Shown one piece after another: positions 20,471 through 29,064 of a stretch of DNA of 64,000 nucleotides. Below the pieces are notes generated by a model, which was not told the origin of the DNA, did no database searches, and saw only the letters and a list, made by a program, of their open reading frames with translations. A program made the position numbers and the translations under genes. Position 1 is the first letter of the stretch. Every line of letters begins with the position of its first letter. The stretch lies in contig NZ_JABLSI010000008.1 in the NCBI RefSeq assembly GCF_019303475.1, positions 1 through 64,000 on the forward strand. Reading direction: 5' to 3'. Source of the stretch: Streptomyces sp. JJ38. GTDB lineage: Bacteria > Actinomycetota > Actinomycetes > Streptomycetales > Streptomycetaceae.

Positions 20471-21456
20471 CCCTCACCGTCGTCCGGCCCGCGGCCGCGC
20501 CACCAATCCGGGTTGTCCCGGTACCAGGCGACGGTCGCGGCCAGGCCGTCGGCGAACTCGCGCCGGGGCCGGTAGCCGAGCTCCTCGCGGGCCCTGGTCC
20601 AGTCGACCGAGTAACGCAGGTCGTGGCCCTTGCGGTCGGGGACGTGGCGCACCCGGCTCCAGTCCGCGCCGCACGCCTCCAGCAGCAGCCCGGTGAGCTG
20701 CCGGTTGGTCAGCTCGTGGCCGCCGCCGAGGTGGTAGACGCGGCCCGCCCGGCCCCGGCGCCGGACGAGCTCGACGCCGTGGCAGTGGTCGTCGACGTGC
20801 AGCCAGTCGCGGCTGTTGCGCCCGTCCCCGTACAGCGGCACGGTCCGGCCGTCGAGCAGGTTGGTGACGAAGCGCGGGATGACCTTCTCCGGGTGCTGGT
20901 GCGGCCCGTAGTTGTTGGAGCAGCGGCTGACGCGCACGTCCAGCCCGTGGGTGCGGTGGTAGGACAGGGCCAGCAGATCGGCCGAGGCCTTGGACGCCGC
21001 GTAGGGCGAGGACGGCGCGAGCGGCTGGTCCTCGGTCCAGGAGCCGGTGGCGACGGAACCGTAGACCTCGTCGGTGGACACCTGGACGAAGAGCTCCGCC
21101 CGGTGCCGGAGGGCCGCGTCCAGCAGGGTGTGGGTGCCCAGGACGTTGGTGCGCACGAAGGCGTCGGCGCCGGCGATGGACCGGTCGACGTGGGACTCCG
21201 CGGCGAAGTGCACGACCTGCGGGTGTCCGGCCAGCAGGGCGTCGACCAGCGCGGCGTCGCAGACGTCCCCGCGCACGAAGGTGAACCGGGGGTCGTCCCG
21301 GACGGCGTCGAGGTTGCGGAGGTCGCCGGCGTAGGTGAGTTTGTCGAGCACGGTGACGGCGAGCGGCGCGGCGGGGTCGGCCAGCAGGCCGCGCACGTAC
21401 GCGGAGCCGATGAACCCGGCGCCGCCGGTGACGAGGAGACGCTGGGGGCGGGTCAC
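20425..21456 (-). CDS. rfbB: dTDP-glucose 4,6-dehydratase
   Basis: 343 residues from GTG overlapping the rfbA stop (GTGA). Converts dTDP-glucose to dTDP-4-keto-6-deoxyglucose, the entry to deoxysugars. Motifs: LLVTGGAGFIGSAYVRGLL (NAD-binding), HFAAESHVDRSI, VSTDEVYGS and the catalytic YAASKASAD (YxxxK). Length matches the short-chain dehydrogenase-type RfbB/StrE enzymes of antibiotic clusters. It supplies the substrate for the EvaA-type dehydratase encoded in the divergent sugar operon. Confidence 0.95.
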   Translation of the reverse strand: MTRPQRLLVTGGAGFIGSAYVRGLLADPAAPLAVTVLDKLTYAGDLRNLDAVRDDPRFTFVRGDVCDAALVDALLAGHPQVVHFAAESHVDRSIAGADAFVRTNVLGTHTLLDAALRHRAELFVQVSTDEVYGSVATGSWTEDQPLAPSSPYAASKASADLLALSYHRTHGLDVRVSRCSNNYGPHQHPEKVIPRFVTNLLDGRTVPLYGDGRNSRDWLHVDDHCHGVELVRRRGRAGRVYHLGGGHELTNRQLTGLLLEACGADWSRVRHVPDRKGHDLRYSVDWTRAREELGYRPRREFADGLAATVAWYRDNPDWWRGRGPDDGEGQADQASGPGSRAAS

Positions 21457-22520
21457 GAGCGGATCTCCACGGTGCTGTGGTCGCCGATGACGAGGCGGTG
21501 GGCGGCGGGCGCGGCCGGTGCGGGGGTGACGACGGCCTCCCGGCCGATCATCGAGCCCTCGACGCGGCGGACGCCGTCGATGCGGGCACCCTCCAGGACG
21601 ATGGAGTCCGCGATCTCGCTGTCGGCGATGTGGACGCCCCGTGCGATGGAGCTGTAGGGCCCGACCTGGGAGCGGGTGACGACGGCGCCCGCGGCGATGG
21701 CGGCCGGGCCGACCACGCGGGACCCGATGACGCGGGCACCCGGTTCCAGCACGACCGGCCCGACGAGCTCGGACCCGGCGTCCACGAAGCCCTCGACGCG
21801 GTGGGCGGTTCTGTCCAGCACGGAGCGGTTGACCTCCAGGATGTCCGCCACGTTCCCGGTGTCCTTCCAGTAGCCGGTGATCCGGGTGGAGCGGACGTCG
21901 TGCCCGCTGTCCACGAGCCACTGGATGGCGTCGGTGATCTCCAGCTCGCCGCGGGCCGAGGGCCGGATGGCGCGGACGGCGGCGTGCACGGCCGGGGTGA
22001 AGAGGTAGATGCCCACGAGCGCCAGGTCCGTCCTGGGGGCGCGTGGCTTCTCCTCCAGGGCGAGTACCCGCCCCCGCCCGTCGGTCTCGACCACGCCGAA
22101 GGCGCTCGGGTCGGGGACGCGGGTCAGCAGGATGCGGGCGTCGGGGCGCTCGGCGCGGAAGTCCTCGACGAGCGGGGTGATGCCGCCGAGTACGAAGTTG
22201 TCGCCGAGGAACATGACGAAGTCCTCGTCGCCGAGCCAGTCCCGGGCGATGAGCACCGCGTGGGCGAGGCCGAGGGGCGCTTCCTGCGGGAGGTAGGTGA
22301 CGTCGAGGCCGAAGGCGGAGCCGTCGCCGACGGCCGCCCGGATCTCGGGGGCCGAGTCGCCCACGATGACGCCGACCTCGGTGATGCCCGCCTCCGCGAT
22401 GGACTCCAGGCCGTAGTAGAGCACCGGCTTGTTGGCCACGGGAACGAGCTGCTTGGCGGAGGTGTGGGTGAGCGGACGCAGCCGGGTGCCCTTGCCTCCG
22501 GCCAGAACGAGGGCCTTCAC
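21453..22520 (-). CDS. rfbA: Glucose-1-phosphate thymidylyltransferase (StrD-type, long form)
   Basis: 355 residues from GTG at 22520, with GAGAGGAG upstream. Makes dTDP-glucose from glucose-1-phosphate and dTTP. N-terminal nucleotidyltransferase signature ALVLAGGKGTRLRPLTHTSA, then FLGDNFVLGG and the EKPRAP segment. The C-terminal 100 residues form a left-handed beta-helix pattern (GARVIGSRVVGPAAIAAGAV), as in StrD-type enzymes of secondary metabolism rather than the shorter RmlA. It follows the YcaO gene by 40 bp on the same strand. Confidence 0.93.
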   Translation of the reverse strand: MKALVLAGGKGTRLRPLTHTSAKQLVPVANKPVLYYGLESIAEAGITEVGVIVGDSAPEIRAAVGDGSAFGLDVTYLPQEAPLGLAHAVLIARDWLGDEDFVMFLGDNFVLGGITPLVEDFRAERPDARILLTRVPDPSAFGVVETDGRGRVLALEEKPRAPRTDLALVGIYLFTPAVHAAVRAIRPSARGELEITDAIQWLVDSGHDVRSTRITGYWKDTGNVADILEVNRSVLDRTAHRVEGFVDAGSELVGPVVLEPGARVIGSRVVGPAAIAAGAVVTRSQVGPYSSIARGVHIADSEIADSIVLEGARIDGVRRVEGSMIGREAVVTPAPAAPAAHRLVIGDHSTVEIRS

Positions 22521-22560
22521 GCGGGTACTCCTCTCGGGCGTGCTGCCGGTGCCGGGGCGG

Positions 22561-23901
22561 TCATGGCAGCGGGTGGGGTCGCCAGGCGAACCGGGACGCG
22601 GCCAGCGCGCCGAGACCGGTGCGTGCCGGGGCCGTCGTCAGGCGCCGGGCGTGCCAGGTGAAGGGGTGGTCCTCCCGGAGCCGCAGCGCCTGGTACCCGG
22701 CGGGCACGACCTTGACGGCGCACCAGCCCATCCTCCGCAGCGGCCCGGGCAGGCGGTACGTCAGGTCGACGAGGAGCGGGTCGGCGCCGTCGGCGACCAG
22801 CAGCCGCACCAGCTCGTCCGTGGACACCGGCGGCGCGGTGCGCGGCGGCCGCTCGGCGGCGAAGGAGTCGACCCACTCGCGCACCCGGGCGTGCCCCTGG
22901 GCGGAGGCGACGTACCGCAGCCGGTCGTCGTCGTCCCGGATGGGCAGGCCGGTGACGTCCTCGGCGCGCTGCTCCTCGGACCAGGAGTTCAGCACCACCG
23001 AGCGCACCTGGAGGGCCTCCTGTAGTGCGCCCAGCATGCTCCAGGCCGCCTGGTCGTCGTCGGCGGTCGCGTTGCAGCCGACCGTGGCCAGCGGCACCGG
23101 GCGCCGCTCGTCCAGCACGATCCCGACCGTGCACACGACGCCGGGCAGCCCGGTCGGCAGCTCGGCCAGGACGGGCGTCAGCCCGGCCCGCTCCACCTTG
23201 CCCCACAGCGCCCGCAGCTCGCGCAGCCGCGCCCCGGCCCGGGGGCCCGCCGTTCCGGGGCGTGCCGTGCCGGGGCGTGCCGTGCCGGGGCCGGCCGGGC
23301 CCGGGAACCGCAGGCGGTGGGGGCGCAGCCGGGCCTCCCACGCGGTGAGGAAGGCGTCCCGCTCGACGGTCTCCAGCAGCGCGGCACGCAGGGCGTCCCC
23401 GGGGCTGCCTCCGGAGGCGGCCCCGGAGGGGGTGGGGTCGAAGTGCGCGGCCTGGGGCGAGGGGTCGGGGTAGTCCACGAGTGGGGCGGGGACGTGGACG
23501 TCCGTGCCGTCGCGCAGTCGCCGGGCCGGGTACCAGGTGAGGGGCAGGGAGCGGGCCTCAGGAGCGCCGAGCGCGAGCCCGGGGTCGGCGAAGTCCGGTG
23601 CTCGGGTGCCCAGTTCCGCGGCGGTGGCCGCGGTCACGGCGCCGGGCGGCGGGCCGCCCTCGGGGAACAGGGCGTACCGCTCCACGGCTTCGCCGACGCC
23701 CCGCACGAGGGTGTTGCTCCGGGAGTGGCCGTAGGCACCGACGACTCGCGGGGTGAGGGTGTGCCCGGCGCGCTCGGCGGCCGTGGAGCGGAGCCGGACG
23801 AGGCAGCGCCAGAGCAGGTCGTCGGGGGGTGCGGGAGGGCGGGCCTCGCTGCGTTCGGCGAGCCCGTTGGCGGGGTCGAGGGTGGCCTGGAAGTCGATCA
23901 C
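22561..23901 (-). CDS. YcaO-family RiPP enzyme with PxPxP C-terminus
   Basis: 446 residues from GTG overlapping the LanKC stop. YcaO proteins activate peptide backbone amides with ATP to form azolines, thioamides or amidines. Nucleotide-site features: GEAVERYAL (70-78) and ALLETVERDAF (174-184). A second conserved block spans 275-300. The protein ends PHPLP (442-446), matching the PxPxP tail of azoline-forming cyclodehydratase YcaOs. No ThiF-like/E1 partner, TfuA or flavin dehydrogenase of the SagB type is encoded in the cluster. Neither precursor has Cys, so only Ser/Thr or backbone chemistry is possible. A short repeated PGTAR segment (205-218) is probably a linker. Confidence 0.85.
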   Translation of the reverse strand: MIDFQATLDPANGLAERSEARPPAPPDDLLWRCLVRLRSTAAERAGHTLTPRVVGAYGHSRSNTLVRGVGEAVERYALFPEGGPPPGAVTAATAAELGTRAPDFADPGLALGAPEARSLPLTWYPARRLRDGTDVHVPAPLVDYPDPSPQAAHFDPTPSGAASGGSPGDALRAALLETVERDAFLTAWEARLRPHRLRFPGPAGPGTARPGTARPGTAGPRAGARLRELRALWGKVERAGLTPVLAELPTGLPGVVCTVGIVLDERRPVPLATVGCNATADDDQAAWSMLGALQEALQVRSVVLNSWSEEQRAEDVTGLPIRDDDDRLRYVASAQGHARVREWVDSFAAERPPRTAPPVSTDELVRLLVADGADPLLVDLTYRLPGPLRRMGWCAVKVVPAGYQALRLREDHPFTWHARRLTTAPARTGLGALAASRFAWRPHPLP

Positions 23902-26504
23902 GCGACGTCTCCGGGGGAGCCGGCGCCGTCCGGGCGGGGCGCGGGGGAGAAGAAGGGCAGCGAGGCGGGCGTGTCGGAGAGCACCGCGCCGAGAGCGAGC
24001 AGGACGCCCGCGCCGCCGGTGGCGAGGTCGGTGGAGATCCGCAGGGAGTCATGCCCGAGGACGCCGACGCGCTCGGGTCCGGCGTCGGCGTCGTCCCCGT
24101 CCGGGGCGAGCCGGACGACCTGGAGCGCGTGGTCCCGGACGTGCCGCAGGGCGCTCGGAGCGGGGCGGCCGTCCGCCGACGGCCCGGTGAGGTGGTGCAG
24201 GGCCAGCAGGGTGCCGGAGCGGCCGTGGAACAGCCCGGCCTGGGGCAGGTACTGGCGGGCGGCGCTCGCGGCGACGGCGTCGCGGGCGCGGGCCAGCCCG
24301 GCGTCGGGGCGGTGCCGCAGGAGGTCGTGCAGCACCATGCCGGTGCCCGCGCAGCCCATGCCGAGCAGCGGCATGCGGCCCGGGGCGTCGGCGGGGAACT
24401 CCTCGCCCGTCCAGCCCAGGGCCGCGAGGTCGGCGCGGGCGGCCGTCACGGCGTCGTCGAGCAGGGCGGAGTCGCCGGTCTCCTCGAAGAGCCGCAGCAG
24501 GAACAGCGCGCCGCCCGAGGGCCCGCGCAGCAGCCCGAAGCGGGAGGCGTCGCCGGGCTCGCCGGGGGCGGTGTCGCGGACGCGGTCGGCCAGCCGCCGG
24601 GCACGGGCGAGCAGGAGGTCGTCGCCGGTGCGGCGGGCGAAGTGCAGGAGAGTGAGGCCGATGCCGGACAGCCCGCTCATGAGGGAGACGCCCAGGCCCT
24701 CGGCGGCCTCGCCGTCCAGGTGGGGGAGCAGGGCGGCGGCCTCCCGCGGCCGGCCGAGCCGGTCGAGGGCATAGGCGATGCCGGCGAGGCCGTGAAAGAA
24801 GTCCGGCCGGGGGTCGGACAGTTGGCGGGTGTCGCGCACGAGCCGGTCGATGTGCTGTCCGGGCACGGGGACGCCGGACTCGGCCAGCGCCCACAGCACG
24901 CCCGCGGTGCCGTGCGCGAACGCGGTGGTGCCCTCGGGGGTGAGGAACTGGTCGGGGTCGCCGGGGAAGAGCCGGTCGTCCCGCCCGGTCTCGGCGCACT
25001 CCAGGATGCCCTGGCCGAGGGCGGCGGCCAGTTCCGGCCAGGCGGCCCGCATCTCGGCCGCTTCGCCGGAGGGCCACGGGGTGGGCGTCTGGTGCTCCGT
25101 CAGCCCGAGGTCGGCGCGTACCCGGTGGGCGAAGTCCTCGGGCACCGGGAAGCGCGCGGTGACGGCGGCGATGAGGTCCTCCGTCTTCCGCGGCCCCCAC
25201 GGCAGCAGGCTCGTCAGGGCGTTGAAGACGGCGAGGCGCAGGCAGCCGAGGGCGTAGCGGTCGATGGCGAAACCGGTGACGCCGTCGGGGGCGGTGAACC
25301 CCGCGGCGCCCATCGTCTGCCGCTCGGCCTCCTCGACGGGGGCGGCGGCCTCGAAGTCGATGAAGCCGACGCCGCCGTCGGGGCGGACGAGGATGTTGGA
25401 GGGGTGCAGGTCGCCGAAGACGATGCCGCGGGCGTGGAGGCTGTCCACGCCGCGCTCGACGCCGTCGAGGATGCCGAGGGCCCAGTCTGCGTAGTCGGCG
25501 AAGTCCTGTGGGTCCTCGCTGCCGCGGGCCAGCGGGTTGCGCTGGATCATCTCCCGGCCCAGCGGCTCGCCCTCGATGAACTCCCTCACCAGGAACCAGT
25601 GTTCGCGACCCTTGCGGAAGTCGTACAGCGCGGGCACGACCTCGGTGTCGGCGAGCTTCTCCAGCGCCAGGCGCTCCCGCTCCTGCCGGTACACGGCGTC
25701 CCTGCCGTCGACGAGTCCGGCGTGCGGCCGGGCCTCGCGCAGCAGCACCGGCGTACCGGTGCGGGTGTCCTCGCCCCGGTAGACGCCACCGCCGTTGGAG
25801 AAGTGCAGGGCGCCGGTGACGCGGTAGGGGAAGTCGTGCAGGGTGCCGGCGTTGCGGGCGGCGAGGGCCTCGGTGAGGCAGTCGGGGAGGGGTGCCCACG
25901 AGGGCGGCCGGAAGCCGGGGCCGCGGTGGTCGGGGACGAGGTTGCCGTCCGGGTCCTCGACGCAGTGCACCGGGGTGCCGGAGGGGCCGCGCACGGTGCG
26001 CAGCACGAAGCCGCCGTACCGCACGTACAGGGGGCCCGAGCGCCAGCGCAGGTCGCTGAGGATGTAGGGCCCCTCCCGGCCGTCGAGCAGCTCGCCGAGC
26101 TCGTGCAGCACCCGCTCCAGACGGGCCTCGTCGGTCGGGTAGACGGTGATGAACTTGCCGCTCGCGCTCCGGTCGCCGTACTTGCCGTTGCGCTGCTCCA
26201 GGACGGCCAGGCCGCGGATGAACTTGAAGGTGAGGCCGTGTTCGAGGCAGTAGGCGGAGGCGATGCCGAGGATCTCCTCGGCGTTCTCCAGGGTCGCCGA
26301 CACATGGATCTTCCAGCCCTGCGGCGGCAGTTCGACGTCCGGCGGGTTGACACCGATCCACTCGGCGTCCCGCTGCATGCTCCAGCCCGCGGGCAGGTCG
26401 GCGTCGGCGAGGGCGAAGTTGCCCTCGTCCGGGCTGATGCGGGCGGGCACGTCGAAGAAGGGGCTGCCGGGCGGGCAGAAGTGCAGGTGGCGGCCGAGGT
26501 CCAT
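23898..26504 (-). CDS. Class III-type lanthipeptide synthetase (LanKC)
   Basis: 868 residues from ATG at 26504 (AGGGAAACC upstream). Domain order: N-terminal phospho-Ser/Thr lyase-like region (about 1-210), Ser/Thr kinase (about 225-480) and LanC-like cyclase (about 520-850). The kinase has catalytic loop GDLHPSN (364-370) and DFE (383-385). The cyclase keeps the Gly-rich repeats (HGTAG 531, FHGLAG 570). It has Cys at the first zinc position (GMGCAG, C718) and a His (H760), but Phe759 stands where class I, II and IV cyclases have the second Cys of the CHG motif. This fits class III. It should phosphorylate and eliminate Ser/Thr to give Dha/Dhb. No Cys-containing precursor is seen, so lanthionine formation is doubtful. 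Confidence 0.92.
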   Translation of the reverse strand: MDLGRHLHFCPPGSPFFDVPARISPDEGNFALADADLPAGWSMQRDAEWIGVNPPDVELPPQGWKIHVSATLENAEEILGIASAYCLEHGLTFKFIRGLAVLEQRNGKYGDRSASGKFITVYPTDEARLERVLHELGELLDGREGPYILSDLRWRSGPLYVRYGGFVLRTVRGPSGTPVHCVEDPDGNLVPDHRGPGFRPPSWAPLPDCLTEALAARNAGTLHDFPYRVTGALHFSNGGGVYRGEDTRTGTPVLLREARPHAGLVDGRDAVYRQERERLALEKLADTEVVPALYDFRKGREHWFLVREFIEGEPLGREMIQRNPLARGSEDPQDFADYADWALGILDGVERGVDSLHARGIVFGDLHPSNILVRPDGGVGFIDFEAAAPVEEAERQTMGAAGFTAPDGVTGFAIDRYALGCLRLAVFNALTSLLPWGPRKTEDLIAAVTARFPVPEDFAHRVRADLGLTEHQTPTPWPSGEAAEMRAAWPELAAALGQGILECAETGRDDRLFPGDPDQFLTPEGTTAFAHGTAGVLWALAESGVPVPGQHIDRLVRDTRQLSDPRPDFFHGLAGIAYALDRLGRPREAAALLPHLDGEAAEGLGVSLMSGLSGIGLTLLHFARRTGDDLLLARARRLADRVRDTAPGEPGDASRFGLLRGPSGGALFLLRLFEETGDSALLDDAVTAARADLAALGWTGEEFPADAPGRMPLLGMGCAGTGMVLHDLLRHRPDAGLARARDAVAASAARQYLPQAGLFHGRSGTLLALHHLTGPSADGRPAPSALRHVRDHALQVVRLAPDGDDADAGPERVGVLGHDSLRISTDLATGGAGVLLALGAVLSDTPASLPFFSPAPRPDGAGSPGDVA

Positions 26505-26590
26505 GTGCGGTTTCCCTGGGTGTGGCGTGCGGGTCTGTGAGGTGCCGGGGCGGGGCGGTGTCGTGGGCCGGGGAGGCGTCGGTGGCGGGG

Positions 26591-28324
26591 TCAGCGGAGG
26601 GCGGGGGCGATGTAGGTGAGGTACATCCACGCGGCCAGCGGGCGTTCGCCGGCCTCGATCGTGGCCATGCCGGTGTGCTCCTTCGGCGGTTCGCCGGTGG
26701 TCAGCGGGAAGCTCTCGACCGGCATCGGCAGATCCTCGACGTCGCGCACGGGCATGAACGCCGAGAAGGGCGCCGTGGTCTTCTCCGGGGTGGCGGAGGC
26801 GACGGTCGCGGTGCCGACGTCGCCGCGCAGGATGACGCCGAGCCGCTGGAGTCGCACCGTGGAGCCCTCGTGCACGGCGGACAGGTCGCTGGACTCGGAG
26901 AGCACCAGCGACACCGTGCCGCCCTCGGTGACGAACCCGCCGACGACGGTGTACGGCACCTTGACGAAGGCCAGGGCCGCCGTCACGGCGGCGAGGGCGA
27001 GTCCGCAGGCCGCGGCGATCCGGGCGCGGCTCGCTCCGGCCTTGCGCCCCTCGCGGACGAGTCGCCGCGCGGACAGGAAGGCCCGGTAGAGCAGGAAGGA
27101 GAGCGCGCCGACGACGAGGAGCCCGCCCACGGCGCCGAGGGCCTGGAGGACGTCCGCCCACAGCGTGGCGGCCACGCCCACCAGGTAGAGCGGGAACACC
27201 ATGCAGGCCAGCCCGAAGGGCACGGCCCAGCCAAACTGCGGCAGCCCGCGCGGGTACCGGCCGCCGAAGAGCACCCTGGCCACCGCGCGGCGGGCGTCGG
27301 TCATGGCCCGGTCCCGCAGGTGCGAGACGTCCAGATGGCTCATCAGGGCGAGGTAGCCGTCGAGCTTCACGAACGGCACGAAGTTGAAGAAGCTGGTGAC
27401 GAAGGTGGAGACGGCGAACACGACCATGCCGTCGTAGAGCGTCGAGGGGCCGTTCACCCGGCCGTACACCAGGGCGGCCAGCGCTACCGAGCCGCCGATC
27501 ACCGTCTGGGTGACGATGCCCGCGAGGGCGATCCTCGTGCGCTGTTCCTTGTGCGGCAGTCGCCAGCTGTCGGAGACGTCGCAGAAGAACGCCGGCGACA
27601 TGTAGAAGAGCATGAAGCCGATGCGGTTCGGGCGGCCGCCGTAGTAGGTCAGCGTCGCACCGTGCCCGAGCTCGTGCAGCAGGGTCGCGAACGCCGTCGC
27701 CACCACGAGACCGAGGATGATCGCCAGCGGCATGGGCTGCCCCAGCGCCCGCTCCAGCGCGGGCCCCTGGAGGCTCAGCGAGAACAGCCCGCCGAGGACG
27801 AGGAGGGCCGCGAGGACGCCGAAGACCGGCCGGGCGACGGCGCGGATCAGCGGCTCCAGCGCGTCCATGAGCCGCTGCGGCCGGAGCAGGGTGAACTGCA
27901 CGGTGAACGGCGGAACGAACTTGACGAGCTCGCGGCGGCGCCGGTGCCGCCCGGGCCGCACGCTGCCGTCGTCGAGCAGGCCCATGGCGTACAGCCGCCC
28001 CACGGCGGTGGCCACGGCCTGCTCCGTCCACGGCGGGCCGAGGGCCTCCACGAGCCGGGCGTGGTCGCGGACGCCGTCCATGGCCAGCAGCAGCCTGGCC
28101 ATGTCGGCGCCGACGCGGATGTACTGGTCACCGGAGCGCACGATCCACGGGGCGCCCTCGTCCAGCGGCTCGTGTACGGAGACCCGGCGAGCGGTGCGCG
28201 GGTAGGCGAAGCGTTCGGCGGCCCGCTCGGGCGGCACCTCCCGCTCCTTGCCCGCGTCGCCGCGTCGCAGGGTGCCGCCGAGGCGGGACGCGAGGCCCGT
28301 GGGGCGTTGTCCGGTGAGGGTCAT
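26591..28324 (-). CDS. Site-2-type intramembrane metalloprotease, probable leader peptidase
   Basis: 577 residues from ATG overlapping the permease stop by 4 bp. An N-terminal PqqD-like winged-helix region (about 55-120: VRSGDQYIRVGADMARLLLA and following) could bind the leader. Multiple membrane helices surround the zinc motif HELGH (217-221) and the second S2P motif NFVPFVKLDG (314-323). The C-terminal soluble domain resembles a periplasmic adaptor. Intramembrane metalloproteases of this layout are part of daptide gene sets, where they are proposed to remove the leader. The position beside the ABC transporter supports coupled cleavage and export. Confidence 0.85.
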   Translation of the reverse strand: MTLTGQRPTGLASRLGGTLRRGDAGKEREVPPERAAERFAYPRTARRVSVHEPLDEGAPWIVRSGDQYIRVGADMARLLLAMDGVRDHARLVEALGPPWTEQAVATAVGRLYAMGLLDDGSVRPGRHRRRRELVKFVPPFTVQFTLLRPQRLMDALEPLIRAVARPVFGVLAALLVLGGLFSLSLQGPALERALGQPMPLAIILGLVVATAFATLLHELGHGATLTYYGGRPNRIGFMLFYMSPAFFCDVSDSWRLPHKEQRTRIALAGIVTQTVIGGSVALAALVYGRVNGPSTLYDGMVVFAVSTFVTSFFNFVPFVKLDGYLALMSHLDVSHLRDRAMTDARRAVARVLFGGRYPRGLPQFGWAVPFGLACMVFPLYLVGVAATLWADVLQALGAVGGLLVVGALSFLLYRAFLSARRLVREGRKAGASRARIAAACGLALAAVTAALAFVKVPYTVVGGFVTEGGTVSLVLSESSDLSAVHEGSTVRLQRLGVILRGDVGTATVASATPEKTTAPFSAFMPVRDVEDLPMPVESFPLTTGEPPKEHTGMATIEAGERPLAAWMYLTYIAPALR

Positions 28325-29064
28325 GCGATGTCCCGGCTGACCAGACGTCGGCGGGCGAGGAAACCGGCCAGGGCGAGCCAGCCGCCGATCACCGCGAGGG
28401 CGAAGGGCACCGGGAGGGCGTCCTCCTTGCCGTCCAGGTAGACGGAGCCCATCGCGACCTGCATGGTGAAGCGGCCCACCTCGGGCAGCAGCAGGAAGAG
28501 CGTCTCGTCCACGAACAGGGTCAGGACGAGAGCGATGGCCACGGTGGCGGCCTGGTTGCGGATGAGCCAGCCGAGCATGACGCCCCAGGGCGCGGCCAGG
28601 ACGACGACGGTGGCGACGCCGAGCAGCGTGCGGGACGCCTCCCCGCTCCACACCACGTCGAAGCCGAACAGGCCCGCGAACGCGTACGCCGAGGCCGGGG
28701 CCAGCGCCGCGGCGACCAGGGCGAACAGCGCCCCCATCGCGGTGCCGACGGCCGCCTTGGCCGTGAACAGCCGGGTCCGGCCGCCGCACAGCAGCGCCGA
28801 GCGGTTGACGGCCCCCGAGCCGTACTCGCGGCTGACGAACACGGCGCCGAACAGCAGCGAGCCGAGCAACGCGGAGAACCAGGCGCGCACCATCTCGGCC
28901 GTCACGGCGGCGGCGTCGGTGACGCCCTCGTCGAGCTGCTGGTCACCGACGGCGGCGGCGCCGCTGCTGCCCAGCAGGCCCATGAAGAGCGCGACGACGG
29001 CCATGATCCACCAGGTGCGCCCACTCCAGGCCTTGAGCCATTCGGCCTTCAGCAGATCACGCAT
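28321..29064 (-). CDS. ABC transporter permease (ABC-2 type)
   Basis: 247 residues from ATG. About six hydrophobic helices, starting with LLKAEWLKAWSGRTWWIMAV, a pattern of ABC-2 permeases; SREYGSGAVNRSALL is a typical conserved loop. It overlaps the ATPase gene by 8 bp upstream and the protease gene by 4 bp downstream. Likely exports, or gives immunity to, the mature peptide. Confidence 0.88.
   Translation of the reverse strand: MRDLLKAEWLKAWSGRTWWIMAVVALFMGLLGSSGAAAVGDQQLDEGVTDAAAVTAEMVRAWFSALLGSLLFGAVFVSREYGSGAVNRSALLCGGRTRLFTAKAAVGTAMGALFALVAAALAPASAYAFAGLFGFDVVWSGEASRTLLGVATVVVLAAPWGVMLGWLIRNQAATVAIALVLTLFVDETLFLLLPEVGRFTMQVAMGSVYLDGKEDALPVPFALAVIGGWLALAGFLARRRLVSRDIA

Noticed and set aside
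23898..26504. Class IV (LanL) synthetase
   Set aside because: The cyclase lacks the CHG zinc motif (FHG instead), so class III fits better.
23829..26540. 903-codon plus-strand open frame opposite LanKC
   Set aside because: Same antisense effect; the translation has no domain and lacks a ribosome-binding site.
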